A DNA stretch of 64,000 nucleotides from Branchinecta lynchi (Eukaryota; Arthropoda; Branchiopoda; Anostraca; Branchinectidae): assembly GCA_023053575.1 (NCBI GenBank), contig JAKZAP010000007.1, positions 20,423,464 through 20,487,463 on the forward strand. Direction: 5' to 3'. Position 1 is the first letter of the stretch. The number at the start of each line of letters is the position of its first letter. Under the pieces are notes generated by a model. That model was not told where the DNA came from and ran no database searches. It was given only the letters and a program-made list of their open reading frames with translations. Positions 49,180 through 60,239 of the stretch are shown here, piece after piece. Made by a program: the position numbers and the translations under genes.

Positions 49180-49460
49180 TTCCTATTCTTCAAAACATTT
49201 AAACCTCAAAACAATGCAGGAGCGCAAAAAGGAGCTAATGTTGGGTTTACACACTGCGTCAAATCCGAGCGTATTTTACGCAAGTTTTGAGCTTGAAAAC
49301 ATTTCTAGCAATACGGACGTATTTGAGAAATCGGTCCGTATTGCTAGAAATCTTTTCAAAGTGCGTAAATACGCTCGGATATCAAAATACGCTCGGATTT
49401 GACGCAGTGTGTAAATGGACCATAAGCACCGACTTCGGTTCAGCCATGGTATCTCACGCT
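49180..49460 (+). repeat. Repeat Q copy, occupied
   Basis: TGCAGGAGCGCAAAAAGGAGCTAA is followed, after the insertion, by GCACCGACTTCGGTTCAGCC. The copy at 44140-44300 has the same sequence uninterrupted. Confidence 0.75.
49239..49422. mobile_element. 184-bp palindromic MITE with TAA duplication
   Basis: The left arm TTTACACACTGCGTCAAATC is the perfect inverse of the right arm. The outermost seven bases differ (TGTTGGG against TGGTCCA). TAA flanks both sides (49236-49238, 49423-49425). The unoccupied Q copy at 44263 shows a single TAA, so the duplication is confirmed. CCGAGCGTATTTT recurs inside. PIF/Harbinger-like by duplication. Confidence 0.88.
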
Positions 49461-49739
49461 AAAAGCTGCTCGTAACGAACTGCTAGAAGCTCGAAGACCG
49501 AAGTAAGACGACAGCATTGGACGAAGGCTACATAATGAAATGGAATATGTTCAGCACGACTGGGCCATACACCAATACACACTACATAACAACTTTCCAC
49601 TATTTAGGTTGTCTTTCGCACATAATCACCAACTTTATTGTTTCATAATGCTTACACGTCAAAAGGCAAGGGAGGAGCACTTGGCACGTCCTAGGTGTCC
49701 TAGAAAAGGAGACTCCTCACACTACTCTAGGAGGTGAAC

Positions 49740-50349
49740 TATTTTACTCCCCCAAGCCTGTAATCATTCATGTCTTTGACCCTCCTTAAAGGACCCCTCT
49801 TGCTTATTCTGCCTTTTATTTTATCCCTACCTCCCTTATGGAATTGTAAGCGTCTAAAATTCCCACCTTTCACCATGTTCCGTTTTTTACCTCCGATTTT
49901 TTACCGCTTTTTCCGCCTAGCCGAGTTAAGCTAGGCGCGCCACACCAACTTCGCCGAAAGCTTCAAGGTCCGCCGACAACTCTTTCGCATTAGGATCTGA
50001 TAACCTCCAAAGTGTTGTTTTTTCATTCTGGAAGACATGGTAGGCCATCAGGTCTATCTTCTGTTCTGGACTTCTTCTGTTTTGCTTCTTTTTTTTTTCA
50101 ATTTAACCACGGTGCATTCAGTTTTCAAATATTTTACGCCCAGCCGCCGCGTCGGCGAGCAGGAACGCCGGAAGGAGTCGACAAACGCGCCAACAAGAAA
50201 ATAGCTACTTTCACGTGGGAAGTAATGGTGTTTTCGCAAAACGATATTGCTCATCTATTTCATCATGGAACATAGAAAGATCGTTTCTTGTTCTCTTCGT
50301 CTAGTTTGAGCATTGTTTAAATTGGTGTAATAAGCTGCAAAGAGCTACA
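49740..50349. other. No recognisable feature
   Basis: Unclassified. Open frames at 50012-50275 and opposite are overlapping antisense pairs without motifs. Confidence 0.4.
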
Positions 50350-50350
50350 C

Positions 50351-50372
50351 ACATACATACATACATACATGA
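50351..50372 (+). repeat. (CATA)n microsatellite
   Basis: Five to six CATA units. Confidence 0.85.
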
Positions 50373-50409
50373 GCTTGCACTGCGAACAAAATTTGACGGG
50401 CTTGATTAA

Positions 50410-50769
50410 CGGACCTGTCTTACCTATAATACTAATAATATACATAATCACTCCATATATTTCTAAACCCGGAGACCCCAATGTCGTACGGTAAATTCTA
50501 ACCGCTCTAACAAAACCACGCTGATTTTCTCACTTGCCGTGTTTTGCTATCTTCGATGTGTAACACGCTGTCGACGGTTGTCTGCGATAAGTTTTTCAAG
50601 CAGAAAAATCGGTTATATAAACTGTTTCCCTGTTTTGCCTGCAAGTCAACGGGTCTCGGAAAAGGCTTAAAACAGCCAGAACCGTGGGTTACTCGTTGAA
50701 AGCACAGCTTTAAGTATTGAAATATTTTAAAATACTGTAAGTTGAAGAGTAAATAGTGCTAGGGGTCAC
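50410..50769 (+). mobile_element. Family J element, plus copy
   Basis: Starts CGGACCTGTCTTACCTATAA after TTAA (50406-50409) and ends GTAAATAGTGCTAGGGGTC. Shares about 300 bp in inverse orientation with 51330-51703. The right duplication has decayed. Confidence 0.75.
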
Positions 50770-50984
50770 TATTTTCTCTTATGCAGCTCTAGTCAAATGG
50801 CCGCCTGCTTGGGTTGCTCTGGCTAGTCAAGAAACGACGAGGAAAATGCTTATGCATTTCACCGATTCGAACAATGCTTTAACGACGAAACTACGGTCCA
50901 AACCACAACTTCAACATTGGGGAACGAAAACACAATATTTCTCCTTACTTATGTAGCTGAAGGTTCCAAAATCTCTTCGACATC

Positions 50985-51960
50985 CACAGAATACTAAAGT
51001 TATCCATCATACAACGTATGCGTCTGCAGAAATTCAACTCATGAAAGTCGACCGCGCTAACTGACATTACAGTTTCAGTACCGGAACCAAAACAAAATAT
51101 CTTCCTTTCTCCTCAACATAAAACAAAAATATAGTAGAAGGGTCAAAAGCAATCTCTTGTTAACCGTTAAACATCCATGCAGTGCCTTAGTTTTCACAGG
51201 AATTCAACTGACGAAAGTAAACCATGTTCTTCGACACCATTTCAGCATAAATAAAATATCGTCATCCCAACCTAATAGTAGAGACCAAAACAATCTCTTG
51301 TAATCGTTGGACACCCATGCAGTGCTTAAAGGACCCCTCGCACTATCTACACTTCAACTTCAACAGTATTTTAAAACATTTGAATACTTTAAAACTATGC
51401 TGTGCTTTCAAGAAATAACCCACAGTTTTGTCTGTTTTAAGCCTTTTCCGAGACCCGTTGACTTGTAGCGAAAACAGGGAAGCAATTTGCATAACCATTT
51501 TTTCTGATGGAAAAAATTCTCAAAGACAACCGTCGACAGCGTGATACACATCGAAGGTAGCAAAACAAGGTAAGTGAGAAAATCAGCGTGGTTTTGTTAG
51601 AGGCGTTAGAATGTACCGTACGAAATTGGGGTCTTCGGGTTTAGAAATATACGGAGTCATTATGCAAGTAGGTTGCATTAGTATTATAGGTAAGACAGTC
51701 CCTTTAAGTTATCACAGGAATGTAACTCGATTAAGCTCAGTTTTCCGACACCGTTTTAACATAAAATAAAATACCCTCCTCCCTACCAATAGAAGAGTCC
51801 AAAAGAATCTCTTGTCCACCGTTGGACACCCACGCACTGATCAAGTTATCACAGAAATTCAACTCGTTTCAGTATAAAAAATCCTCCTCCTACCTAATAG
51901 AAGAGTCCAAAGCAATCTCTTGACCATCGTAGGACATCCATGCAATTTTAAAGTTATCCG
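50985..51960 (+). repeat. Tandem array of about 125-bp units, interrupted by J
   Basis: CAATCTCTTGT(AACC)GTTGGACACCCATGCAGTG-type units recur near 51155, 51290, 51805 and 51920, each followed by a TTATCACAGGAATTCAACTC-type segment. The J element at 51330-51703 sits between two units. Confidence 0.7.
51330..51703 (-). mobile_element. Family J element, minus copy, TTAA duplication
   Basis: AGGACCCCTCGCACTATC to TAGGTAAGACAGTCCCT, flanked by TTAA on both sides (51326-51329, 51704-51707). The flanking tandem array supplies the interrupted host unit. TTAA suits piggyBac, but the ends do not start CCC. A TAA duplication with one extra base is the alternative. Confidence 0.75.
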
Positions 51961-52931
51961 TTAGAGCTCATAATCCAAAACAGTTAGTCAGACATCACCA
52001 CTGACACACAAGCGCGTCACACAAATGACTGACTACCCGAAAAGCATCAGCAGCATATTGGTGAAAACGAAGCAACATTCATGCTACCTTGGCGGCCCGA
52101 TAAAACGCCACAGGGTCCTCGTTATAAACTCGAATTTGAGTTTATTGAGATTTTTGTTTTCTGGCAGGCTGGACAAATCGTCATGCTTTCTTCTAGCTCA
52201 ATCACAACACTGACTGACCACGATGCATCCGGGGACATGATGCTTGCTTCGTCAATTAAAATATCCAACGGGATTACCAGATGATGTGGAAACTCTGCTT
52301 TGCATTTCCCGGAATAACAAATATTCAACAAGAATGAAAGATCGTACGAAAAGGCTAAGTAGACGTTAGTTTCTTTGAACGTTAGTTAACTTTGGACAGT
52401 GCATTGCAGTTTTGGGCTAAATAGTAAAGTGAAACACCCATTCAATTGTTCTTAGGTATCCTTTATCAGTTACTTTGACAGACGGGTAATTGACTTTTAT
52501 CACAGAAGTGGATTAAAACGGCACTGTTCAAAATTAACTAACACTCAAAGAAGCACAAAAGCAAGCAAACCGGTTAAGGTTCGCGTAGCGCAGGTGAAGA
52601 TCTCCCGATACTCCACCCCCGGCATGGAGTACGATGCGTGGTTGGGGGCAAATCATCCGACACTTGCCGTGCTTTTCCCTAGATTTCTCTAGAGTAGCGT
52701 TCCAGCAACTTATTATTAGTTACCATCGTTACTATTCTTGTAATTAGGTAGCGTTCCAGCAACTTATTATTAGTTACGATACGATCGTTACTATTCTTGT
52801 TATTATTGCCGTTCCAGAGTCCGCCGTAATGAGTAAATTGACTCCTCTCACTTATTATTTTCGTCCTACGACTGTTACGATCGTTAAAATTTACTTATGA
52901 TGGTCGCGAGCATCATAAGTGATAATAACTG

Positions 52932-53652
52932 GGATCGACTAAAAACAGGAAAGGAAAGGCAAGAGAAAAGCAGGAAAGAATACTAAAACCAGGAAGGGCA
53001 AACTAAAACGAGGAAATAATTACCAGGAATCAAGGATTCGACAAGCCTTTCCTCTGTTTAGTATCCCGTGAGGGGTCGGAAACTTACATTTGTAACATTC
53101 ACCTTTTCCGCCTTTTATATAGTATTCGAAAAAACTGGCACGCTGTGCCGTGCTTTTCCTCAGTTTAGTTTCTCGTGAGGGGTCGGCAACTTACATTTGT
53201 AAAAGTTCGTCTTTTAGTATTAGAAAAACTGGCAAGCTGTGCCGTGCTTTTCCTGTGTTAGTATCTCATGAGGTGTGGGCAACTTACGCTTGTAAAAGTT
53301 CACCTTTACCTCCTTTTCGTCCCTCACGGGATACTAGGAAAGGCTTGCCAGTTTTTTCCAACACAAAAAGGAGGAAAAGGTGAACATTAACAAATGGGAG
53401 TTGCTGGCCCCTCACGGGGATACCAAACAGAGGAAAGGCTTGCCAGTTTTGGAATACTAAAAGGAGGAAAAGGTGAACTTTAACAAATGGAAGTTGCCGA
53501 CCCCTCGCGGGATATTAAAGAGAGGAAAGGCTTGCCAGTTTTTCGAATCCTCGATTCCTGGTAATTCTTACCTCGTTTTAGTTTGCCCTTCCTGGTTTTA
53601 GTATTCTTTCCTGCTTTTCTCTTGCCTTTCCTTTCCTGCTTTTAGTCGATCC
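52932..53652. repeat. 721-bp near-perfect palindrome with tandem subunits
   Basis: Outer arms of about 110 bp (GGATCGACTAAAA...GGATTCGA) differ at only a few positions. Further in, CCTTTCCTCTGTTTAGTATC and GTGAGGGGTCGGCAACTTAC units occur about three times to the left of centre (about 53050, 53160, 53260) and inverted about three times to the right (53330-53540). Confidence 0.85.
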
Positions 53653-53682
53653 AACTATCGGTTCTGCAGGAACTCCCGTAAT

Positions 53683-53843
53683 AGTGCGAACACACGATCA
53701 GGATAGGGAGCTCCCGAACTGGAATTCCTGTCCGGATTTTCGGCACCATCATCACTTCCATATGGAAAAGTTGAAATTTTTTTCAAATTGATGATGAAAG
53801 TGCAGGAAATCCGGCCGGGAAATCCTGATCGTGTGTTCGCACT
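53683..53843. mobile_element. Element G, complete (161 bp)
   Basis: Perfect 22-bp terminal inverted repeats beginning AGTGCGAACACACGATCAGG. The interior has a strong stem around AAGTTGAAATTTTTTTCAAATT and CATCATCACTTCC. A diverged copy is at 8035-8178. Target duplication not certain. No coding capacity. Confidence 0.85.
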
Positions 53844-54234
53844 TTAAGAGTGGTGACGTATGTTCGTGTTGTTACTATTTCGTTTCAGAGAGCGTGATAA
53901 CTACCACAATACTGCGCTTGCCCCTCCTCTCATCATCGTAACTTGTAATAACTTCACTGGAACGCTACCTAGGTGCCGATTTGAAGCTGGGTGGACTATT
54001 GACTTGGCTAACGGGAACGACACACCGTACCCCAACCTTCGCGTATTATACTGAAATCGAAGGGGCATAGGCCACCGACTACCAGTTCAATGCGTTCATA
54101 GAAACGGATATTGCACATTTTTGGTGACATGCAAGGCAAAAATATAGGACAAATGAATTATTCAGCAGCTCAGACGGCGAGAGAAAAAGAAGGTTCAACC
54201 GATGTCTGAAAATGAGAGTTGGTTTTAATACTCT

Positions 54235-54435
54235 TGACGAGTAACTCTTCTTGCTTGTGCAAATCGCCCTGTACCTAGCGGAAGAGCCGGAAGCGGTATC
54301 ACAACTTCTTCCTAACATCACCGTGATTGGTTAACACAGGATTGAGTTGTTGACTTTGACTCGTTAGTGCTACGTTTTCTCGCTCTTCCCGACGATCACT
54401 GACGTGTTTTGGACTTAGTCATATAGAGTATTATG
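54235..54435 (+). repeat. Family N repeat copy
   Basis: GTACCTAGCGGAAGAGCCGG, CACCGTGATTGGTTAACACA and TTAGTCATATAGAGTATT, the inverse of 17816-17995. Confidence 0.65.
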
Positions 54436-54759
54436 AACAAATAAGCCTCGAAATAACCCAACAGACCCGTCATCTTTGGTCCAATGCACCGACTGTGGAT
54501 ACCCCGACAAGACTGCTTTCCCAGCTATAAGTTGAACCCCGTCTACTTCCCTCTAAGCCGCGCTGTAACTGAGAGAAAAGAAAGTAGCAGGCATGTATGA
54601 CCAGGGCTGCCAAATTTTTTTGAAGCACTGTATATTTTTTTTTTCTCGATATTGGGATTTCTGTGTTATTTGTAACTCCATAATAATTCACAAAATGTGT
54701 CATAGTTTTTGCTACAATTGGCATGAGACTTATCGGTCAAATCTTTCTTTTAATGGTTA

Positions 54760-54860
54760 AATCTCCTCTCACCACACTTTAGTAGGCGAACCCGAACAAA
54801 GGTTTCTTTACGACGAATTTCTATAAAAATAAAGTAAACTGAATTGAATTGAATTCTTTC
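54760..54860 (+). mobile_element. LINE-like tail ending (GAATT)n
   Basis: AAAAATAAAGTAAACTGAAT followed by TGAATTGAATTC. Resembles the A-rich run plus short-unit tail of the other LINEs. No coding part identified. Confidence 0.4.
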
Positions 54861-55648
54861 TTTCAAAAGTTCGTTTTGAGGTTTCTATATCATTTATACC
54901 TGACAATCAGCAAAATTTTCGATAAGTAAAGGTGTGTATCGGGTGCTATCGATACTGTCTGACCCACTGAATTAGTGGGCGGAATTGACGGACTCATTGT
55001 CGCAGATGATTGATTCTTTTTTCTGTTAACTGCCAATACGCAACGACACGAAATATTAAATTCCAAATGTTTATTACAACTGTACCAAGTCGTCCCTTTT
55101 TCTCGTACAGCGCCCCTAAGTTGTACTGCGTCGCGCAGTGCGTGATTTTAGTGCGGTGCTAGTTTTTGCACAAAGAGTAACACCAATGTTTATGTATTAA
55201 GAGAGTCAGTAAGAAGTCAGTGAAAAGTCAGTACTGATAGTGACTAAGAGCAGTCAGTGTTGAGAGTGTATATAGCGTGTTTTTATAAACACGGCTACTG
55301 AATGTAGGATCCAGGGCCCACCGTCCGAACTTCCCCCTCCACAGTTACGCAACAACCCTTCCGAGGATTAAGTTCAAAGTAACAATATACCCCAAATATG
55401 TACCAACCGCTCGGGTACACGCTAAAGTATTGTGATACTCGGTTTCGGACAACAAGTTAACACAAAGGGATCACAAGATACATAATTTAACAAATGTTTT
55501 TTGTTGGTTTTGGCATTTTTTCGGAAAGAAAAGGTTCAGTAGCGTTTGCAACAATCATTTACTGGGAACGTATTCTCCCCCATTTTACGATGTCAATACT
55601 CTTCATGACTATCTCTCCTTGCCGATGCAAAATCTCCGGCCTCTCCGG
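54861..55648. other. No recognisable feature
   Basis: Contains a short run of CAGTAAGAAGTCAGTGAAAA-like direct repeats near 55205-55260 and nothing else supported. Confidence 0.4.
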
Positions 55649-55812
55649 GTACCTAGCGGAAGAAGTGGCAGGCAGAAGTGGTGTCACATCTAGTCCCAAA
55701 GGTCGCCGTGATTGGTTGACACAGGATTTGAGTTTGAGTCGTTACGGAGACGCTTACTCCTTCTTCCTGAGGATCAGTGGCGTGTTTTAGACTCAGTCAT
55801 ATAGAGTATTCA
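55649..55812 (+). repeat. Family N repeat copy
   Basis: GGTACCTAGCGGAAGAAGTG to CTCAGTCATATAGAGTATT, parallel to 54235-54435. Confidence 0.65.
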
Positions 55813-55904
55813 CTCCTTTAATTTCATCGCCACTAAAGCTTCACGAATGAGATACAAGAGTCCCCAGAAATCGAAGATGCGGCTCTGGTCAACATCCAGT
55901 GGCA

Positions 55905-56448
55905 TGTCCGTTCGTCCGTCTGTTAGCACGATAACTCTCGAAGGAGTTGAAATATTCTGTTCAAACTTTGTACACGGATTCTTTGGACTAAACTACAGGT
56001 TAAGTTCGTAGATGGACTTCGTAGCCCTGTATTGGGTTGGAGGAGGAGGATTCAGAATAAAGATCTTTTTTTTAAAGCAAATAAAATGGTCCATTAAGGG
56101 GTAAGAAACATGCTGAATCCATATCTAGAACCTATTCTCTTGACTGACAAATATTTCGGGCGGAAGCCGGTGGAAACCGGGAAAGTAGTAAAAATGAAAG
56201 TACTATCTGAAGTTGTTTAGAGGTGTACAGTATGGTTAGACTCATCGGCGGAAGTTTGCGAATGAACCTAATTATCAGATATTCTTTTCGGTGAGAATAT
56301 TTCCTGACCGACAAGGACAGACCCTAAAGGGTCTGCAACTTTACTTTGCAAGTTTAGGGATTCTAGAAGTCTGTCAGACCCGATTGTCTGTCTCAGGAAG
56401 TTTACAAATAGTAACTTTTGGGATCCCATCGAAATCTTTGGTCTTGTT
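55905..56448 (+). repeat. Family B element, shortened
   Basis: Left end GTCCGTTCGTCCGTCTGTTA, one or two internal units, right end GGGATCCCATCGAAATCTTT then GGTCTTGTT. Confidence 0.75.
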
Positions 56449-56966
56449 ATGCTAACGCCGTTGTGACAGAATTTGAAGCACTACATAAATTGCAACATAC
56501 CACCAAATAAAACTACCGCAATAAGTACCGACAGATGTATTTCAGATCACTTTAAGCAGAACAGCCAGCTGCCATGACGTCCGACTGCACTTATTACATT
56601 ATGTTTGAACAATTACAGAAATTATTATACGCGTCAGAGCCGGCACCCAACTTTAAGCAGCGAGTCTGTAGTGTCTCATAGTTTTCTATTGGAAAGTTGA
56701 CACTAAAAGAAAGTAAAAGGACATGGGTTTTTCCCCCCCAAAAAAGCTTTCCCTTCCTGGTATTACAGATGATAGCAAAAAACTATCCACACTGAAAGGT
56801 ACAGAAAGAGATATGTTCCGTCCTTTGTCGAGCTCTACGATAAATGGACAACCATACCCTAGTCACTTTATTTCTACATGTTAATGCTCTTCTATATTTT
56901 AATTCATGACATATTGTCGACAAATTTCAAAAAGTATTTTTCATATAGCTAGGCAAAGCTAGTGCT
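56449..56966. other. No recognisable feature
   Basis: Unclassified spacer. Confidence 0.4.
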
Positions 56967-58562
56967 TTTTGGGATCCCAAAACGTAAGTGGAGAGATACC
57001 TTTGACATCGCAAAAGTTGTCCGTCTGTCCCTCTGTCTGTGATCACGATAAGTCTCGAAGGGAATGAGATATTTTGATGAAACTTGGTGTGAGGATTCTT
57101 TGGGTCAAGGGTAAGTCAAGTTCGTAGATGGGATCGGTAGACCTACATTTAGGGTTGGGGGTTCAAATCAAGGGGTAAACAAAATGAGCTAATGTGATAG
57201 TCAGTTTTGGGGTAAGAAGACATGCTGAACATGACGGTGAAAACCATTTTCTCGCCGGACAAGTAGTTCGTCCGGAATCCGGCAAAAAACGGAAAGTTGG
57301 TTAAAAGTAAAAGTTTCATTTGAAATTGATTATATGTTCGATTCAGAGATAAGAAGACATGTTGAAAACTTTTGTGAAAAGCATTTTCTAACCGGACAAC
57401 TAATTCGCCTGGAATCTGGCCAAAACCGGAAAATTATGTTAAAAGCACAAGTTTTACTTGAAATTGATTAGATGACAGTCCAATATGAATTGGCCAGGTG
57501 ACTACGCTTCCACTTACCCTCGGTAACGCCAACGGTCTTATCAACTTTTTTTTTTCTCTTCTTTTCTTAACTCAAACACATGACCGGCCTATCTATTTAG
57601 CGTCACCTACACTTCCCTCTATCTCTGCATTTATTTTTTAATTTCTTAATTATTTTTTTTTTCCTTCAATTCTTTCTAATCTTTACACTTCCATCCTATC
57701 TTTATTTATAAAATTAAATTAACAAAACTATATTCAATAACAATATTTACTCTTTCCACTATCTATACATTTCAATCATATTATACAATTTCAATGTGAT
57801 TATCTTTCCACTATTACTATTCTCATCATTCAAACTATTTCTATTACAATACACATTATTTTTTTCTTCCTATTACCATTTATCATACATTTAAAAAAAA
57901 ATATATATTTTCAATAATATTTAATTTAAAATTCTCTTTATGCGGACCATTTTACCATAAAACAATCAAGGAACATCCTACAAAAACTGAACCAATAATT
58001 AAATAAAATCGCTCATCCCGCTCAAAAGGTGCTCTTCCGTCATAGAGAAACTTTTACACGGTGGCATAAGTTATAAAACACAAAATCAAATTTTCTTCAA
58101 ATCTCATTCCTTTCATATTTCATGTTAAAAAAAAACAAAAAAAAAAATAAATTCCAACAAAAAGCTAATAAATAAACTTAAATAAATTTTCTCCTCTTTA
58201 CAAATTTTTCAGAAGAGAAAATTTATTTCCAAACTATAAACATTAAATTAAATTACAAAAATTAACTAAAAAATTTGTTGTAAGTTAAAGTTTTATTTGA
58301 AGTTGAATGGATGTTCTTTATAGAGATGAGGATATACGCTGAATTCGTTCTGAGTTTTCTTTTTTTGCTGGACAATTAGTTCCCTCAGAATTCGGCCGAA
58401 ATCGGAAATTTGGCAGAAGTAAAGCAGGAAGTTTCGGTCAGTATATCTTAACCTGGTTTTCTTAGGTGATTAGCCTGGCTAAGACTGGATCTGGCGAAGA
58501 CAAAACCGAACTGTCTGGATCAAATATTAGATTTGTGGGATCCCATCGAAACCTTTGGTCTT
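56967..58562 (+). repeat. Family B element split by AT-rich insert
   Basis: B runs from GCTTTTTGGGATCCCAAAAC to about 57480 and resumes at about 58263 (TTGTTGTAAGTTAAAGTTTT) to CCTTTGGTCTT. The two halves are in register with an intact B copy. Confidence 0.75.
57481..58262. other. AT-rich insert of about 780 bp
   Basis: Very low GC, strand-biased (C, T and A) sequence with no open frames. It sits in the middle of a B unit. Its first 60 bases (GAATTGGCCAGGTGACTACG) are of normal composition, as if the end of another element. Confidence 0.6.
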
Positions 58563-58814
58563 TTTTATGTTTTCGTGTGAATTCAGCGTCGAATAAATAA
58601 ATTTCTGGTGCATGCCCCCTCCCCCCCCCTACATATCAAAATCTTCCTCACTTGTGATATGTTTTTGCCGCTGAATGGGTCTAAAAAATACAAAAAACAA
58701 AGCAGTGGCTTTACTTTAGTATATATTCGAAGACTATTTTAAATTTACCTAAAGAGAGTAATTAAATTATTTAGTCTGTGTAAAACCTGTAATTTGGGAC
58801 CCAATATTAATCTT

Positions 58815-59081
58815 ATTTGACGGTGCAAAACGGATAAGTCAGCTACATTTTATTAGAGCTATATTTTGGAACTTCTTGGAAAGGGTCCTCTTCATGCTCA
58901 AGCCGCTCAAGCTGGAAAATGTACTTAAGCCGAAAAACTAACTTCAGTTGATTTTCCAGCTTGAGCCTGAAGAGGACCCTTGCTAAGAGGTCCGAAATAT
59001 AGCTCTAATAAAATGTAGCTGACTTATCCGTTTTGCACCGTCAAATATGATTCGCAGTCAGCTTGGGCTGAAGGAACATCT
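58815..59081. mobile_element. Family S foldback with 12-bp target duplication
   Basis: AATATTAATCTT flanks both sides (58803-58814, 59082-59093). Starts ATTTGACGGTGCAAAACGGA and ends CAGCTTGGGCTGAAGGAACA. Arms of about 115 bp are near-perfect inverses around a short centre (ACTTAAGCCGAAAAACTAAC). Best-preserved short form. Confidence 0.88.
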
Positions 59082-59181
59082 AATATTAATCTTGCCCCCC
59101 ATCTCCCCAGCCCAACGGTCAACCAAGGACAGGTCCCATCCTTCTCGTGGTCTTGCCCAGGGTTAGTCACCAAGAACCAGG

Positions 59182-59312
59182 GTGTACGAGTTACTACAGA
59201 GTACTTCGGGTTACTCAGGGTTACTTTTGGTTACTTTGGGTTACATTGCATTGGGTTACTTTGAGATACTTTTGGGTTACTTTCCAGGGTGTACGAAGTT
59301 ACTTTTGGTGAC
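59182..59312 (+). repeat. GGGTTACTTT minisatellite
   Basis: GGGTTACT and TTTGGTTACTTTGGGTTAC recur about eight times with variable spacing. Confidence 0.75.
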
Positions 59313-59688
59313 CAACCCTGGGGTCTCGCGTGGCTGGTTATGCGAGGGATACCCATTATGTGTCCCGTCACCTCCCATACTTCCTCAAATATCTAAAGGG
59401 TTCTAGGCCATCAGAGGGAATGTCTTTCATTGGCCTTCTGACAACTTCTTCCACCAGTGAGGTTGGTTGACAGAATCAGAGAATTAGAGCTTTAGGGAGG
59501 TTTGTTCTGTCCTGTGTTACTCCTTTGAATGAGTCGGCCTTTGGGGTAATACCTTATCTTATATTCCGTTCTCAAAAGTATACACTGTAAAAAGTTTCAT
59601 AACAAATAACACAAGGATGCACAGTTTCCACAGACAACATTTGGGATGTTATTGTGTTGCGAGAGCAACACTTTGGTTTTGTCCTGTT

Positions 59689-59713
59689 TTTTTTTTTTTT
59701 TTTTTTTTTTTTT
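59689..59713 (+). repeat. Poly-T run
   Basis: About 25 T with no interruption, near the left subterminal hairpin of the 3.4-kb element. Confidence 0.85.
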
Positions 59714-60239
59714 CCTATGACTCCGATTTCAATTTATTCCTGGTAACTGGGAAGGGTCTAACCTGTTCGGTTTTTACGGAAAGTGTGGACCTTAGGCCGG
59801 ATTGATGAATATGACATTACATTTTGGAAAGCTCCATAGAACTCTTGCCTGGGGCCAATAAGGATGGTTTTTGCTTGTCATCGAGCCAGAGCCTACGGTT
59901 TGCGAAGTGAAGTGGAGTTGTATAGCCTATGTCGGAGAGGACCGACTCAAGTTGTGTAGCGAACCTTTCGTTTCATCAAACCATGTTTCTGCTTTCGAGT
60001 GGAAAGCTCCGTTCTAGCACGCTAGCAGGCAGGCACCAGTTTCGAATTGAAGATGGACTAAAATCTAAAAGTGTTAAATATATGCGGCAGTTACCCGGCC
60101 CCACAGCCAACATATCTTCTTTGAGTGATAAATAGAAAAATCTACAGAGACAAAAAAGTGGCTTTTTCCCACGGGTCCGAAAGTGCTGCCATCTATTGTT
60201 TCTGTCCATGTCTGCGACGATTCCAGCTGAGTTTATAAT

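Larger units (their letters stand above)
52694..53968. mobile_element. Outer inverted repeat enclosing nested palindromes
   Basis: GTAGCGTTCCAGCAACTTAT at the left and the corresponding inverse ending CACTGGAACGCTAC at the right (53938-53968) bound 1.28 kb. The left arm is partly duplicated at 52750. Inside lie a 721-bp palindrome and a complete element G. Confidence 0.65.

Noticed and set aside
50411..51707. A single 1.3-kb foldback element.
   Set aside because: The right copy has its own TTAA flanks and interrupts a tandem array, so two separate J insertions in opposite orientation explain it better.
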